Assembly: GCF_030269925.1 (NCBI RefSeq)
Contig: NC_085130.1
Coordinates: forward strand, 2,120,501 to 2,184,500
Direction of reading: 5' to 3'
Length of the DNA: 64,000 nt
From: Bombyx mori
Taxonomy: Eukaryota; Arthropoda; Insecta; Lepidoptera; Bombycidae
Part shown: positions 35,271 to 49,800 of the stretch, one piece after another
How the letters are laid out: the number at the start of each line of letters is the position of its first letter
How positions within the stretch are numbered: the first letter of the stretch is position 1
Translations under genes and position numbers: made by a program
Notes under the pieces: model-generated
Seen by the model: the letters and a program-made list of their open reading frames with translations, nothing else
Database searches by the model: none
What the model was told of the DNA's origin: nothing

Positions 35271-38200
35271 CGTGGCCTGCAAACGGTGCTGCGCGAATGG
35301 TCGCCTCGCCCACCGCTTCGCTGTTCGCACCGCCGATCCCCGTGGCCAGGCCGTTAGATTCGAACACCGGTACATCGCTCAACACGAATGCACCGGACGT
35401 CTTATCCTTTAAGCCACGACGACTTTAAAATTAATAATTTAATTTAAAAATACCTCCAAGTAATACCGCCGTCACTTTCTTCGGCTCCGTCATTGTGTTT
35501 TCGATAGCCATTGTGGCTCCCACCCCTTCCATGCTGAAGACACAGACCCCGATGAACTCGAACAGACCTGGCACCGTCTTGAAGACGGGCATCTCCAACG
35601 GACTGACGGTCGCGTGTTTGGTGCCATAGTAGACGGTCGCTACCGTTACTATCACTGATGGATTAAATATAGACTCTCATCATCAAACGAACTACCAAGA
35701 AAAATAGATAATGCACATTTATTTATTTTTTATTACTTAGATGAGTGGACGAGCTCACAGCCTACCCGGTGTTAAGTGGTTACTGGAGCTCATAGACATC
35801 TACAACGTAAATGCGTCACCCACCTTCAGATATAAGTTCTAAGATCTCAGTATAGTTACAACGGCTGCCCGACCCTTCAGACCGAAACGCATTACTGCTT
35901 CACGGCAGAAATAGGCAGGGCGGTGGTACCTACCCGCGCGGACTCACAAGAGGTCCTACCAACACTAATTACGCAAATTATAATTTTTGCGGGTTTGATT
36001 TTTATTACACGCTGTTATTCCTTCAACGCGGAAGTCAATCGTGAACATTTATCGGTAAATCCCTTATATAATTTAACGTATAGTATATTAGCTTACAAAA
36101 AAAAATACAGCTGTTTAATCACAAGAGGAACCTACAGAAAAACACTACATTGAATTGGCATCACGAAATTATCATAACAACGCAGTCAAATAATACAGAA
36201 TTTTAAAAGTGTTTTTATTGTTCTAAGATCCTCACATAAATGTTAATGATGTTAGTATTAATGAATCACACCAACCTTGAGATATGAGGCTTAAATCTCA
36301 ATTGGACAGTCGTTTGACCCAATCAAACTAATATGGATGACTACGGCAGATATACTCCCAATACGGGGCTACCAATTCAGATTCAGCGGCTTGGCTCTGC
36401 CCCTGGCATTGCTGAAGTCCATGGGCGACGGTAACCACTCACCATCAGGTGGGCCGTATGCTCGTCTGCCTACAAGGGCAAAAAAAAAAGATAACACGTA
36501 CAGGAAACTTAATAGCTCGATTTTTTTTTGTATAGCTTAGCTGGTTGGACGAGCTCACGGCTCACCTGCTGTTAAGTGGTTAAAGGAGCCCATACACATC
36601 TACAACCTAAATACCGCCACCTACTTGGAGATATGAGTTTTGAGGTCTCAGTTTTAACAGTTCAACGTCTACCCTTCAAACCGAAAAACATTACTGCTTC
36701 ACGGCAGTAATAGGCAGGGTAGTGGTACCTACCCGTGCGGACTCACAGGCGGGTGGCGCATTTACGTTGTAGATGTCTATGGGCTCCAGTAACCACTTAA
36801 CACCGGGTGGTCTGTGAGCTCGTCCAACCATGTCAGCAATAAAAAAAATTATATATAATAATATTTACTAGTTACTAAAAATCTGCACTAACTAGTATGT
36901 CCCAAAAACAATGTAACTCACAAATGAAAAAATCGGCTACAATCGAAAACGGCGCGAGATATTTCAGCGAGGTTATCATGCAGAGCAGAATGCAAGGCAG
37001 CAGCAGGGCTATTATGTAGATCCTTATGGCTGGACTGGAACCGACAGCCGAGTCCGTGGTCAGATCTGTACCCTCGACCAGTTGCTTGATCGTGCGAGCT
37101 ATGACCACCTGTAAACATGAGACCACAGTCACCTGATGTCTTCACAAGTTTCTTCCAATTAAATTTGTTATTTAATTACAGGGTCATAAGTGACAAATCA
37201 GATATTTCAAAATATTTGTAAAGGGTAAGGAATTCCACAGAGACTAAAGTATTTTAAAATTTGAATCCTTGGAAATTGCCTCAAGATTACAGTGGGCCAC
37301 GTCGCGTCGGATATACTGATGTGAAACTTAATTGGATTTTTTATCAGATGTTTAACCCTAATTTGTAAACTTGGACGTGGGCACTTTGCTACCGTCAAAA
37401 AGTCACAAAGCAACGTGAACTGACAATTACGCTCTGTTATTTTGAAACAGCCACACAATATTGTATTTATCGTGATCATTCTCCAACTATTCTCCAAGTG
37501 AGCTCACGCACCCTGGGGGACCGGCTCCTTGAGCTATATAATGGCTGCTTGGAGTCGGGACGGTTTCCGTCGCTCTGGCGGACGGGTAGACTTGTGTTGT
37601 TGAGGAAGGAGGGGCGCCCGGTGGATACAGCCGCCGGATATCGTCCTATCGTGCTGCTGGACGAGGCGGGAAAATTGCTGGAACGTATTCTGGCTGCCCG
37701 CATCGTTCGGCACCTGGTCGGGGTGGGGCCTAACCTGTCGGCGGAGCAGTACGGCTTCCGGGAGGGCCGTTCGACCGTGGATGCAATTCTTCGCGTGCGG
37801 TCCCTCTCGGACGAGGCCGTCTCTCGGGGTGGGGTGGCGCTGGCGGTGTCTCTTGACATCGCCAACGCATTTAACACTCTGCCCTGGACCGTGATAGGGG
37901 GGGCACTGGAGAGGCATGGAGTGCCCCTCTACCTCCGCCGGCTGGTTGGGTCCTATTTGGGGACCAGGTCGGTCGTATGTACCGGGTACGGTGGGACCCT
38001 TCATCGCTTTCCGGTCGTGCGTGGTGTTCCACAGGGGTCGGTTCTCGGCCCCCTCTTGTGGAATATCGGGTACGACTGGGTGCTGAGGGGCGCCCTCCTC
38101 CCGGGCCTCCGCGTTATTTGTTACGCGGACGACACGTTGGTCGTGGCCCGGGGGGATGATTTTAGGGAGTCTGCCCGTCTCGCCACAGCGGGAGTGGCCC

Positions 38201-41200
38201 TCGTCGTCGGAAGGATAAGGAGGCTGGGTCTCGACGTGGCGCTCAATAAATCCGAGGCTCTGTGGTTTCACGGGCCGCGGAGGGCGCCACCCGTCGACAC
38301 CCACATCGTGGTTGGAGGCGTCCGGATAGGGGTCGGGGTGCAGTTGAAGTACCTCGGCCTCGTGTTGGACAGCCGGTGGGCCTTTCGTGCTCACTTTGCG
38401 GAGCTGGTCCCCCGATTGATGGGGACGGCCGGTTCTTTGAGCCGGCTGCTCCCGAATATTGGGGGACCGGATCAGGTTGTGCGCCGTCTCTACGCGGGGG
38501 TGGTGCGATCGATGGCCCTGTACGGTGCACCTGTGTGGGCTGAGCCGCGCAACCGGGCCACTATGGCTCGGTTCCTGCGCCGGCCGCAGCGCACCGTTGC
38601 CATCAGGGTCATCCGCGGATATCGCACCGTCTCCTTCGAGGCGGCGTGTGTTTTGGCGGGGACGCCGCCATGGGAGCTGGAGGCGGAGTCGCTCGCTGCC
38701 GACTATCGGTGGCGCAGCGAGCTTCGTGCTCGGGGCGTGGCGCGTGTCCCCGAGAGTGAGCTGCGGGCGCGGAAGGCCCATTCTCGGCGGTCCGTGCTCG
38801 AGTCGTGGTCGAGGCGATTGGCCAACCCCACGTGGGGGCTACGGACCGTCGAGGCGGTTTACCCGGTCTTTGATGACTGGGTGAATCGTGGCGAGGGACG
38901 TCTCACCTTTCGTCTGGTGCAGGTGCTGACCGGGCACGGATGCTTCGGGAAGTACCTGCGCCGGATAGGGGCTGAGCCGACGACGAGGTGTCACCATTGT
39001 GGACACGACCTGGACACGGCGGAGCATACGCTCGCTGTCTGCCCCGCTTGGGAGGTGCAGCGCCGTGTCCTGGTCGCAAAGATAGGACCTGACTTGTCGC
39101 TGCCTGGCGTCGTGGCGTCGATGCTTGGCAGCGATGAGTCATGGAAGGCTATGCTCGACTTCTGCGAGTGCACCATCTCGCAGAAGGAGGCGGCGGGGCG
39201 AGTGAGGGAAAGCTCTCCTCACTACGCAGAAACCCGCCGCCGCCGAGCAGGGGGTCGGGACCGGGGTCGTATCCGTGACCTGGCCCCCTAAGAGCTAGGG
39301 GTCCCACCCGTTTTGTGCGGGGAGAGACCCAGACGTGGGGTGGCGTGCTTGCACGCTCACCCGCAATAGGAAGCCGGGTGATGGCAGACCGCGTTCCCCC
39401 GACCGCTCTGGGGGAAGGTGTAACGCGGCGCCATCAAAGCGGGCTCTCGGCCCGCTGAACGAGGGAACCGGTGGTCGTTTCGCTGGCGGCCACCGGTCCG
39501 GCGTCCGTGGGACGGTGGGATGGATGTAATGTGCTCTGCGTCAACCCTGTCCCGCCGTTTCAATAGCCCCGACTGGGCTCCGGCCCGGTCCGAGGTAGGG
39601 CGCCGGTTGTGAGCGGCAGGAGTTGTTAGTGAGGTTCAACTCCCACATACCCCACCTGCCGCGCGGGTGGGGATCCGGCGATTTTCTCCTGTGGAAAAAA
39701 AAGAAAAAAAAAAAAAGTGAGCTCACGCAGCAGTTAACCACCATCGATGCTCTGGATCCGTCCTCACGGATCCTTCTAATCCAATCATAGTTAAAGGTAC
39801 TAATAGCAGCAACCAGTGCCGGATTAAGCAAGCGTGGGCCCCGTGGCAAATTATTTCAAAGAGCCCTTGATCTACTATGGGTTCTTAAGTATAAAGTGGT
39901 AAAAAAACACTGTGTCGGGTAAGAGTGCTTGCATACGTCAGACTTTTTGTAGAGCTGATTATCAGGCTGATTTAAATTCTACACGTTTATACAAACAACT
40001 TTTTCTTAATAAGTCACTCAAAAAATTAAGCTCGGGCAGAGATGAGTGGGTTTAAATATGCGGGACCCCCGTTCGCGGGCCCGTAGCTATTGCTACTCTT
40101 GCTACATCCGACACAACCAAAGCGCAGGTTACCGTACTCGTCGAATGAGGAGTTCCATGTGAACTCTAAGTCCATAGCATTAGTTCGTTTAGTTGTTCGC
40201 TTATCTCAGCGGTCGGGGAACCGGGGTAAATTACCCCTAGTGGGGTAAAATGAAATTTTGGGGGGTAAAAATGAAACTTTTGTGAGTAAAAAGTTTGAAG
40301 TATTGAAGTGAAACTTCTTTAGAATTGTTGTTATTTCAAACTCGATGAAACGAAATGAAACTAAACGAAAAAATAATATTTTAAACAAAAAAAATAAAAA
40401 AATAAAAATTCCCGAAAAAAAAAAACATTTACTTAAATTAAAAAGCTTTTTTATAGGGGCTATATATAAAATTTAAACTAGTTTTTTCGTCTAAAAATAC
40501 AAGAAAAATATCATATGAATTATAAAATAACAAGAAATTATCATTTACTTATATTTTCTGTGGGGGCGATTTTTTTCCTCAACTGTTTATTATATATATG
40601 TATTACTATTATTACCGTTATGTATTACTAGGTATTACATTGATAAATTGAATAAATGATGTTTAAATTATTTTTTTAGTTATTGTTTTCTTTTCAAAAT
40701 TATCATGGGGGCTATAATATGAAAGATGCTAAAAAGAAGCGTTATGTTTTTTTTGTTCTTCGCCATGGCGTAATATCAACTTACACAAAAATATTTTGGG
40801 GTAATAATTAAAAAAAATCCCCGACCGCTCGCTGGCTTATCTCCTTAGCGTGATCTTTTTTTTCCATAAATTAGTTGGTATTGTAATCGGAAAATGAACG
40901 TACATACCCATTTCAGAATATAATCCCAAAGCTTTTATTATTATTGTAATACTATATGTGAAACCTCTAAGGTACAAAAATACCTTACCTGATAAACGCA
41001 ACAGGCCCCAAACAAATCCATCGTAATAGTTAAATCGACCAAATATCTGAAAAAACGTCTCAGTGTAAAAAATATTATCTTCCACGAATCGCTTAGAAAT
41101 ATTGCGATCTTGCGATTGCGAATATTTGAATATGCGACCATCTATATTTACACAGTATTATATAACGGGTTCTTCCAATGATTTTGTGTGATATATAGCA

Positions 41201-44200
41201 GAACTATACATGGTTTATATATGGGTCTATAGCTTTTGGCATCTTCTCAATCGTCTCCCTATTGGCAGAGTGGTCGCGATCGTCACGTAGTCTTGGAGGG
41301 GGCAAATATGACACGTCTCATTTCATGGTCACATTTCTCCCTGCTCGAGACCTTTCTACTGCACTAATTTAGGGGATCCCTTAGAATAGGATCCTTAAAA
41401 GCCCTCAAATGCATTTCGGTTCGAAGGGTGGGGTAGCCGTTGTAACTATACTGAGACCTTAGAACTTATATCTCGAGGTGGTTGGCGCATTTACGTTGTA
41501 GATGTCTATGGGTTCCAGTAACCACTTAACATCAGGTGGGCTGTGAGCTCGTCCATCCATCTAAGCAATAAAAAAAAAAAAAAAAATGGAGCGTATCCAA
41601 CACCACTTTGCTTGGACATTCACACACAGCAAAAGGCAATAACAACAGCGTTCTTTTGGAAAAGTCTAAGAAATGCAATAATACCGAATTAGGCATACCA
41701 ACGTAGACATACCAATCAATCTGTTATCATTTTATTATATTAATTTGAAAGTAATAAAGTGCTACCCCAATAATATAATGAAGTATTCAAGCTAGGTGTG
41801 GCAGTCGGTTTTAAGCAAAAACTTTATGTCCGCTACGGAAAACAAATAAATATGTAGGTGGTAGGTGGTGGTAGGACCTCTTGTGAGTCCGCGCGGATAG
41901 GTACCACCGCCCTGCTTATTTCTGCCGTGAAGCAGTAATGCGTTTCGGTTTGAAGGGTGGGGTAGCCGTTGTAACTATACTGAGACTTTAGAACTTGTAT
42001 CTCAAGGTGGGTGGCGCGTCTACGTTGTAGATGTCTATGGGCTCCAGTAACCACTTAACATCAGGTGGGCTGTGAGCTCGTCCACCCATCTAAGCAATAA
42101 AAAAAAAAAAAAAAAAAAAAAAAAGGTACGCAGTCTACCGGCTTGGTGGTCCTTACAGCATCGCTCAATCATCTTGACCACATTAAAACTATTTATCATG
42201 ATAATGGTATTTATCATGGTATGGTATCATCATCATGGTATTTAAGGTAAGAAGCCGTTAGATAATAGTGCAAGTCCTATAGGACCTTGGTACAGTTGTT
42301 GGTCAATGTCAGATTAAACGTTTTCCGACAGACACAGCGCACTGAGTTTTTCGCTGGATCGTGATTCCAATCCGGTGGTAGATTCAGTGAAGCACTGCTC
42401 TTGCTAAGGTCAGTGTTAGGAGATCTCTCAGGTTGAGCCCCATGAGCTCACCTACCGGTCCGCGAGTAGTTGTAATAGACCCTATGGCTACCAACGATTA
42501 GATAGGGGAAAATATTATATATATATGGGGAAAATATACCCTTTTTAATGAATGTAAGGCTCAAGAAGCCAAATATATTTATTTTGATAGTCACGGCCAC
42601 TCGTACATACAGAAGATGGGTTTTACTGGCGAGGGTCTTTTAATTTATTGTCATACATAATTGTTGATAACCATTAAAGACGCGAAGGTTTTACTTTCAG
42701 GAACTTTTTTAAGAGTGATTCTCCGAGCCCTAAATTTTCGATGTCTTGAGGTTTATTTTTGTAACTAACTGACAAATCAGTCTGCAATTAATTTTAAAAC
42801 ATACCTATATGACTGATTTTTCTAACTAGAGTTTCATTTCTATCCCTAATTCTGATTCATATGGCCCCAAAAATTTTAAAGTTCATTATCTCGGAAACCA
42901 TTTTATCAAAAAGTGTGCCCTTTTCAGAAATTGCATCTTAGGTTATCATCTTTCGTAAAAATATGTTTTATAAGCTTAAATGTGAAAAAGAATTAGGCCA
43001 TATGAATCAGACAAAGAACGCAATTTCGGCGAAACACTTAACATTAAAATTGCCATTGCGAATTTCAACAAAAAAAAAAACAAATTTTATCGATATAATG
43101 ATTATTAATTATTCTAATCTAGCTTATCGTTTCATTTAACCTAAATAATGAGTAGCATTTCAAAATGTTTTACCGAAAACACTTGCTGTATTTCCTCATG
43201 TTGTCCCAGGGTCCGACGGCTAGGGACGCTTCAGCCAGATCAGGATATGACAATGCAGGTACTTGGATTTTGCCATATATCCTCTGAGCAGAGCGTGCCA
43301 GCATCTTCAACCATTTTTCATTATTAGTTTTATACTCTTAAAATTTCCAATATACTGGAATAAAGGAGAAGCTTGGAGCATTCATGATACTGTTACGCGC
43401 TGGGGTTCGGGATAAACAAAATTCCACCGAAGTATAAACTAAAAACTGTATTCAACACTTAGACTACTTAAAACACTTCACAATCACCTTAAAAATCTCA
43501 ATTCGCTTCTTCCGCTTCGCTTCAGGTGATCCGTTCGCTGTTTCGCTTCGAGTAGTTCCGATTACTAACTGACTGCGTGCCATCTTTGCAACGCTTTTAT
43601 AGTCGAGACGAATTTCCTAGAATCGTCGCGAATATTCCACACAAATCCAGTATCGTATTTCCGATATCCGACAATAGATGGCATTGTACATCTCGAGCGT
43701 TCTAGATGCTACTAGATCCTTCGGTATTCGTTCGACGATTCGGCGATAGATGGCGTTACTCTTACCGGCGTAACAATACCATATATACTCATCTCTAGGC
43801 CAATGTCCAATGAGATTATACTCCAGGGTTTCAATCTGTTTAATACAATATTTCCTAAGTAGCATACTTTTCAATGACAACTCTAACGGCTGCCCCACTC
43901 TTCAAATCGGAGCACGATACTGGTTTGCGGGGGAAAATACGCAGGATTATGCTACCCACCCCTGCGGGAAAGACGCTCTCCTCCTGACATCGTGTTCCTC
44001 AGTGCTGAGTGTCGTGACCTTTACGGAGCACTATTGTTCGGACTATGTTCCTCCATCCTTCCTTAATAATCCTTTCTTCCTTTAACGGCCGTCTGATGTA
44101 GTGGTAAGTGACATGGTCACTACACAAGGGGGTCGCGGGTTCGAATCCCGCCAAGGGAAGATATTTGTATGATAAATATAAATGTCTCTTCCAGGGTTAT

Positions 44201-46788
44201 GGATGTCTATTAAATATATGTATGTGTATAATAAAAATCTTACATTTATATCCGTTATCTGGTACCTGTAACACAAGTTCTTTACGAACTTATCACGGGA
44301 CCAATTAACGTGGCGTGATTGTTAGTAAATATTTATTTATTATTTATTTATTTATTTATTTATTCCTGTCCTCTGCATAGTGGATAGCGGCATTGATGCT
44401 GGAGTCCGACGTCATCTTAATTCGATCGAACCAGCGCATAGGACTACGCCCCCTTGGTTTCTTTCCTTCTAATTTGCCGATGATTAGTAGTTTTTCGTGA
44501 CTGTCGCAACGTGAGCGAAAAACCTCGAAAACTCTTAGGCAAGGACTGATCACCACTGATAATGCAAATTCGATTTGCTTATTTTGATTTTTATCAAACG
44601 GTATTATGACGTTTTTAATTATGTCATTCGGGAACACGTGCTTAAGTACGTGATTCAACAGAAAAAAAAGATTTAGGTTCCTTTTCTATGCGATCTTTTG
44701 TATCGCTTCACATGAGTACGACAGGTGTTTTATCGTGTAGACAACGAGGACTTTTCAGTACCTCCTACGAGTTTATACCACGTTTATTCAAAGTCAATGT
44801 GTGATCCTGTAATACCAGCAGCTTTTATTAATTGTGTGACCGGCAGTGACCGGCAGTACGCTTTCCGTCATGGTCGCTCAGCTGGCGATCTTCTTGTATA
44901 CCTCACACATAAATGGGCTGAAGCCTTGGAAAGCAAGGGCGAGGCTCTCGCTGTGAGCCTTGACATCGCGAAGGCCTTCGACAGGGTCTGGCATAGGGCA
45001 CTTCTATCGAAACTTCCAGCTTACGGGATCCCTGAGGGACTCTGCAAGTGGATCGCTAGCTTTTTGGATGAACGGAGCATCACAGTTGTCATCGACGGCT
45101 GCTGCTCCGATACCATGACCATCAACGCTGGTATTCCACAAGGTTCGGTGCTCTCCCCCACGCTTTTCATACTGCATATCAATGGCATACTATCTATTGA
45201 TGGCATGCATTGCTACGCGGATGATACGGGAGATGCGCGATATATCGGCCATCAGAGTCTCTCTCGAAGCGTTGTACACGAGAGGCGATTAAAACTTGTG
45301 TCTGAAGTGGTCTCCAAGTGGGGTGAACTGAATTCAGTTCAGTTCAACCCATTGACGATACAGGCTTGCGCGTTCACTGCGAAGAAAAACCCTTTTGTCA
45401 TGGCGCCGGAATTTCAAGGAGTATCCCTGCAGCTTTCCGCGAGTATCGGGATTCTAGGGGTCGATATTTCGAGCGATGTGCAGTTTCGGAGTCATTTGGA
45501 AGGTAAAGCCAAATTGGCCTCTAAAATGTTGGGAGTCCTCAACAGAGCGAAGTGGTATTTCACGCCTGGACAGAGACTTGCGCTTTATAAAGCGCAGGTC
45601 CGGCCTCACGTGGAGTACTGCTCTCACCTCTGGGCCGGGGCTCCCAAATACCAGCTACTTCCAATTGACTCCATACAGAAACAGGCTGTTCGCATGGTCG
45701 ATAGTCCTGCTCTCACGGATCGCTTGGAAGCTCTGGGTCTACGGAGGGAATTCGGTTCTCTCTGTGTTTTATACCGTATGGTCCATGAGGAATGCTCTGA
45801 GGAATTATTCGAGATGATCCCCTCAGCTCTTTTTTATCATCGCACCTCCCGCCATCGGAGCAGAGTTCATCCATATTATCTGGAGACGCTGCGTTCATCG
45901 ACAGTGCGTTTCCAAAAATCTTTTTTGCCACGTACCATTCGGCTTTGGAATAAACTCCCCTCCACGGTGTTTTCCGAGCGCTATGACATGTCCTTCTTCA
46001 AAGAGGCTTGCGGAGAGTACTTTATGGTAGGCAGCAGCTTGGCTCTGCCCCTGGCATTGCTAATGTCCATGAGCGACGGTGACCACTTACCATCAGGTAG
46101 GCCGTATGCTCGTCTGCCTACAAAGACAATAATTTTTGTTTTTTTTATACGTATGTTAGTTTGTATGTAACCGGAATCTTTGATCGTGATTTTGGCCCCC
46201 TTCAAAACGTTAGATTAACTCGAAAATTGCGAAATTCACGGTTTTTTTACAATAAATTTATTTTCGATTCTTTAATTGAATTTTCTATAAAAGTGTGTTT
46301 CTTTAACCTATTATTTAATTGTCAAGCGATCGATACTTGAGCCTCGGAGTCACAGCTAATATCTAACACTGTAACTGAATTGCCTTTAATAGATCTCATT
46401 CTACTCCAGTTGGTGTGACTGACCATCCCAATCTCGTTTTTAAGAGGCCGTCATCTCGAACTGCTCATCTCAAAACGTTTACTCTTCCAACAGACACCAC
46501 AGGGCACGCTTGAAATATCCGGAGAAGATTCGTAAATTTAAAACCGTTTCTACTTACATACATGCAATAAGCGACACAGAAGCCCAGGAAGAAGTTTAGT
46601 ACGAAAGCTGTCCATAGACCGCATTGCTTATACGATTCGTGTATGGCCACGATCCCTCCGCCGAGGCAACTTTTGATTAAATGCCCTATAGATTCTATTA
46701 CGCTGAAAACAATATTATATACGAGTATATAGGTAACGACAGCATAGCTTAATACCATTTTCCTCATCTCTCTCTTTATCTCTACCTG

Positions 46789-46820
<32 letters not shown>

Positions 46821-49800
46821 TCTCTCTCTCACTTCCCAGTTATATATCCCACTTTTTTTATTTTTTTTATTTATGTACACACAAAAAAGAAAACATAGTT
46901 GAGAGTAATAGGAAAATTATGTACAAAGGCACTGCTTATTTCTTTAAGAAATCTCTTCCAGCAGACCTGCGAGAGGATAATGAGAATAATAATTAAAAGT
47001 GATGAGTGTGTGTAGAACAGTTAAAATCACAAATACAACACGAGAATTATAGTAATGCACATGCACATAGCAAATATTGTTAAACTTGAGTACAAAATAT
47101 TATAAGTAACACAGTATATACGAAGAGTATAGAACAATGATTATTCGGTTGATGAGAGATAGAATTGTTTGACCTTGTATTTAAAAACAGAAACAGACTT
47201 GCAAACTCGGATGTCAGCCGGCAATGAATTCCACAGTCTGACCCCACTACCCCACATGGTAGTGGGGTCAGCTTTCCTTACTTTAGTCCTTCACTTCACT
47301 CTGTCTTCGACATCCTCGTCAACTACATTGCATTCCCTTTTATCCTTCAGCACTACATCCTTCTCTCTATCTCTACCTCCCTCACTCAAAATAACTCATG
47401 TTACTAAATGACCTATTACAGGTAATCCTCCTATAAGATACGTCCTACAAAGACCCGTGTTGTGCGCAACCGCGTTATATAAGACGCCAGTACAAAAAGA
47501 AGAGTATTTTTCTGAATGAAACATCCGAACTATGCCTGTAAGTATTTCTTACCTATTAAACATAAAAAATATGCAGTAAAATTTCGGTTATTCCCATGCA
47601 TTGTGTGTTAATAGTGGACAGTGTAATTACCTAAATAATTTTAAACAAAAATCTAGTAATCTTGTTGTTGATATGTTATAGGAAGGTTACCTGTATCACC
47701 TATTATCGTTATTACCTATTACGTATTATTTGCATTGATAAAATGAATTCAGTATTTCAATACGGCCTAATTCGTCTCTAACACACAAGACATGTCCTTC
47801 TTCAAACGAGGCTTGTGGAGAGTATTAAACGGTAGGCAGCGGCTTGGCTCTGCCCCTGGCATTGCTGACGTCCATGAGCGACGGTAACCACTCACCATCA
47901 GGTGGGCCGTATGCTAGTCTGCCTATACGGGAATAAAAAAAAAAAAAAACCGTCATTAAAATTGTTTAAAACAAAAAAAATCATAGTACATACTTGGTAG
48001 TCTTGGCTGGCGGTCTTGCTTTGGTAAAATCATAATTCTTAGCGGCTTCCCCGGTGGCTTTTAGTTGATATTTAGAAGTCGAGTCAGATGGAGCCTAGAA
48101 GTTTTGAATTTTTTATTTTATTTTATTTGTGTATTTTGTTATTGCTTAGATAGGTGGACAACAATACAACGTAAATGCCGCCATCCACCTTGAGACATAA
48201 GTTCTAAAGTCTCACTTTTTACAGTTCTTCTATAGGTTATAAAGTTTATTTTTTATTTTTTATTATCGAGACATTATTAATTGCCCGGAGGCCTTTCCAG
48301 TTTCACCAGGACAGGTGGGCGTGCAAAGGCTCAGTCAGAAGTGGTGGGATTTGCTAACAACTGCCCGAGCGCCTTCGAAGGAAACCTAACAACTCAAGAG
48401 CAATTGCTTCGCGAAAGAATCTACTACCGGATCGGAATCGCGATCCGCTGAGAAGATCCGGCGAGAAACTCAGCGGGCTGATGCATGGGTTAGGTTGCAC
48501 GTGGCCTCTTTGTCGAGTTCGATGAGTACGGTTTCCGGGGTTCCTAAGCCTACTCCTAGAGTTAGGGCGGGTGGGTTCCACCACCCTGCCTATTTCTGCC
48601 GTGAAGCAGTAATGCCACATGTACAGCCGTTGTAACTATATTTGAGACCTAAGAACTTATATCTCAAGGTGGGTGGCGCATTTACGTTGTGGATGTCTAT
48701 GGGCTCCAGTAACCACCTACACCAGGTGGGCTGTGAGCTCGTCCACCATTACAAGCAATAAAAAAAAGACGTCTAATGCAAAGGTAATTGGATCTGATGG
48801 ATCCGTAAGGACGTGCCTAGGGCGTCGACGGTGACTGGCTCCTGCGTGATCAGGATTCGGGGAGTAGCCAGCGGCGGCAACGATAAGGCGATTATCATGA
48901 CGCATAGCCTTATCGAAGTATACTATAAAGTAATTTGGTGCCGTAGTACTAATCTTCTTCTTAGTCGTGTCACTCTTGACAGAGTGGTCGTGATCGTCAT
49001 GTAGTGTTGGAAGGGGCAGACCTGATGCGTCTCACAATGTCGCGCCATCTCTCCCTGCTCGAGGCCATTCTACTGCACTCATTTAGGGGACCTCCCACTG
49101 CAGTTTTAATTTGGTCGGTCCACCGCATTGGTACTAATACCGATTTCATAATTTCCAACAAGTTTTTATTACACGTCTGTTTAAGTTGAAAATTGGGTAG
49201 GGGGGCAGTTACGTGCCCCCTTGGAGTATTTTTTCGCCACGAATTATACTTAGAAAAAAAAAGCAACAACTACCTATCAAAACGAAAGGAAAACAGGTAT
49301 CCGGTTTTTGAAAACTGTGAAAACATATTTTCCGGCTTAATCACACTACATTCCTTTAACAATAATCATTTAATAAATATTATATTAAAGGAACACCTGC
49401 ACGTGTTTCTAGACATTCACTCTTAATATTCTCATTGAAACACATTTGGATATACATTATATTATTTAAACAACAAGTTTATTAAATGAAAATTACCAAC
49501 GTTATTGTATTTATTGAATAAACTTATAATTTATTTTAATTTTAGGCGAAACGCTTCGGATTACGCGCTTCCCACTTGAAACACAACAAATGTTTATACA
49601 TCTTTTATTTGTTATTAATAATACGTAATACGAACTGAATCTATATATTAATACGTGAAGTAAAAACTTTGTATCCCTTTTTACGAAAATTGCGCGGACG
49701 GAGGAGTATGAAATTTTCCACACTTATAGAGAATATATAGAAGAAGTGCACAATGCTAATATTTTTTTTAAAATAATGCATAAAAGATACATTAAATCAA

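Noticed and set aside
37534..38781. A 415-codon frame on the minus strand
   Set aside because: It is the shadow of the GC-rich R1-clade reverse transcriptase on the plus strand. It has no recognisable domain and unusual Pro/His/Arg composition.
43617..43898. A 93-residue minus-strand frame
   Set aside because: It lies mostly in the solo LTR and shows no protein motif.
44095..44160. Possible functional tRNA gene
   Set aside because: A and B boxes are present, but the sequence continues as a SINE body with an AT-rich tail, and the head does not close into a proper acceptor stem.
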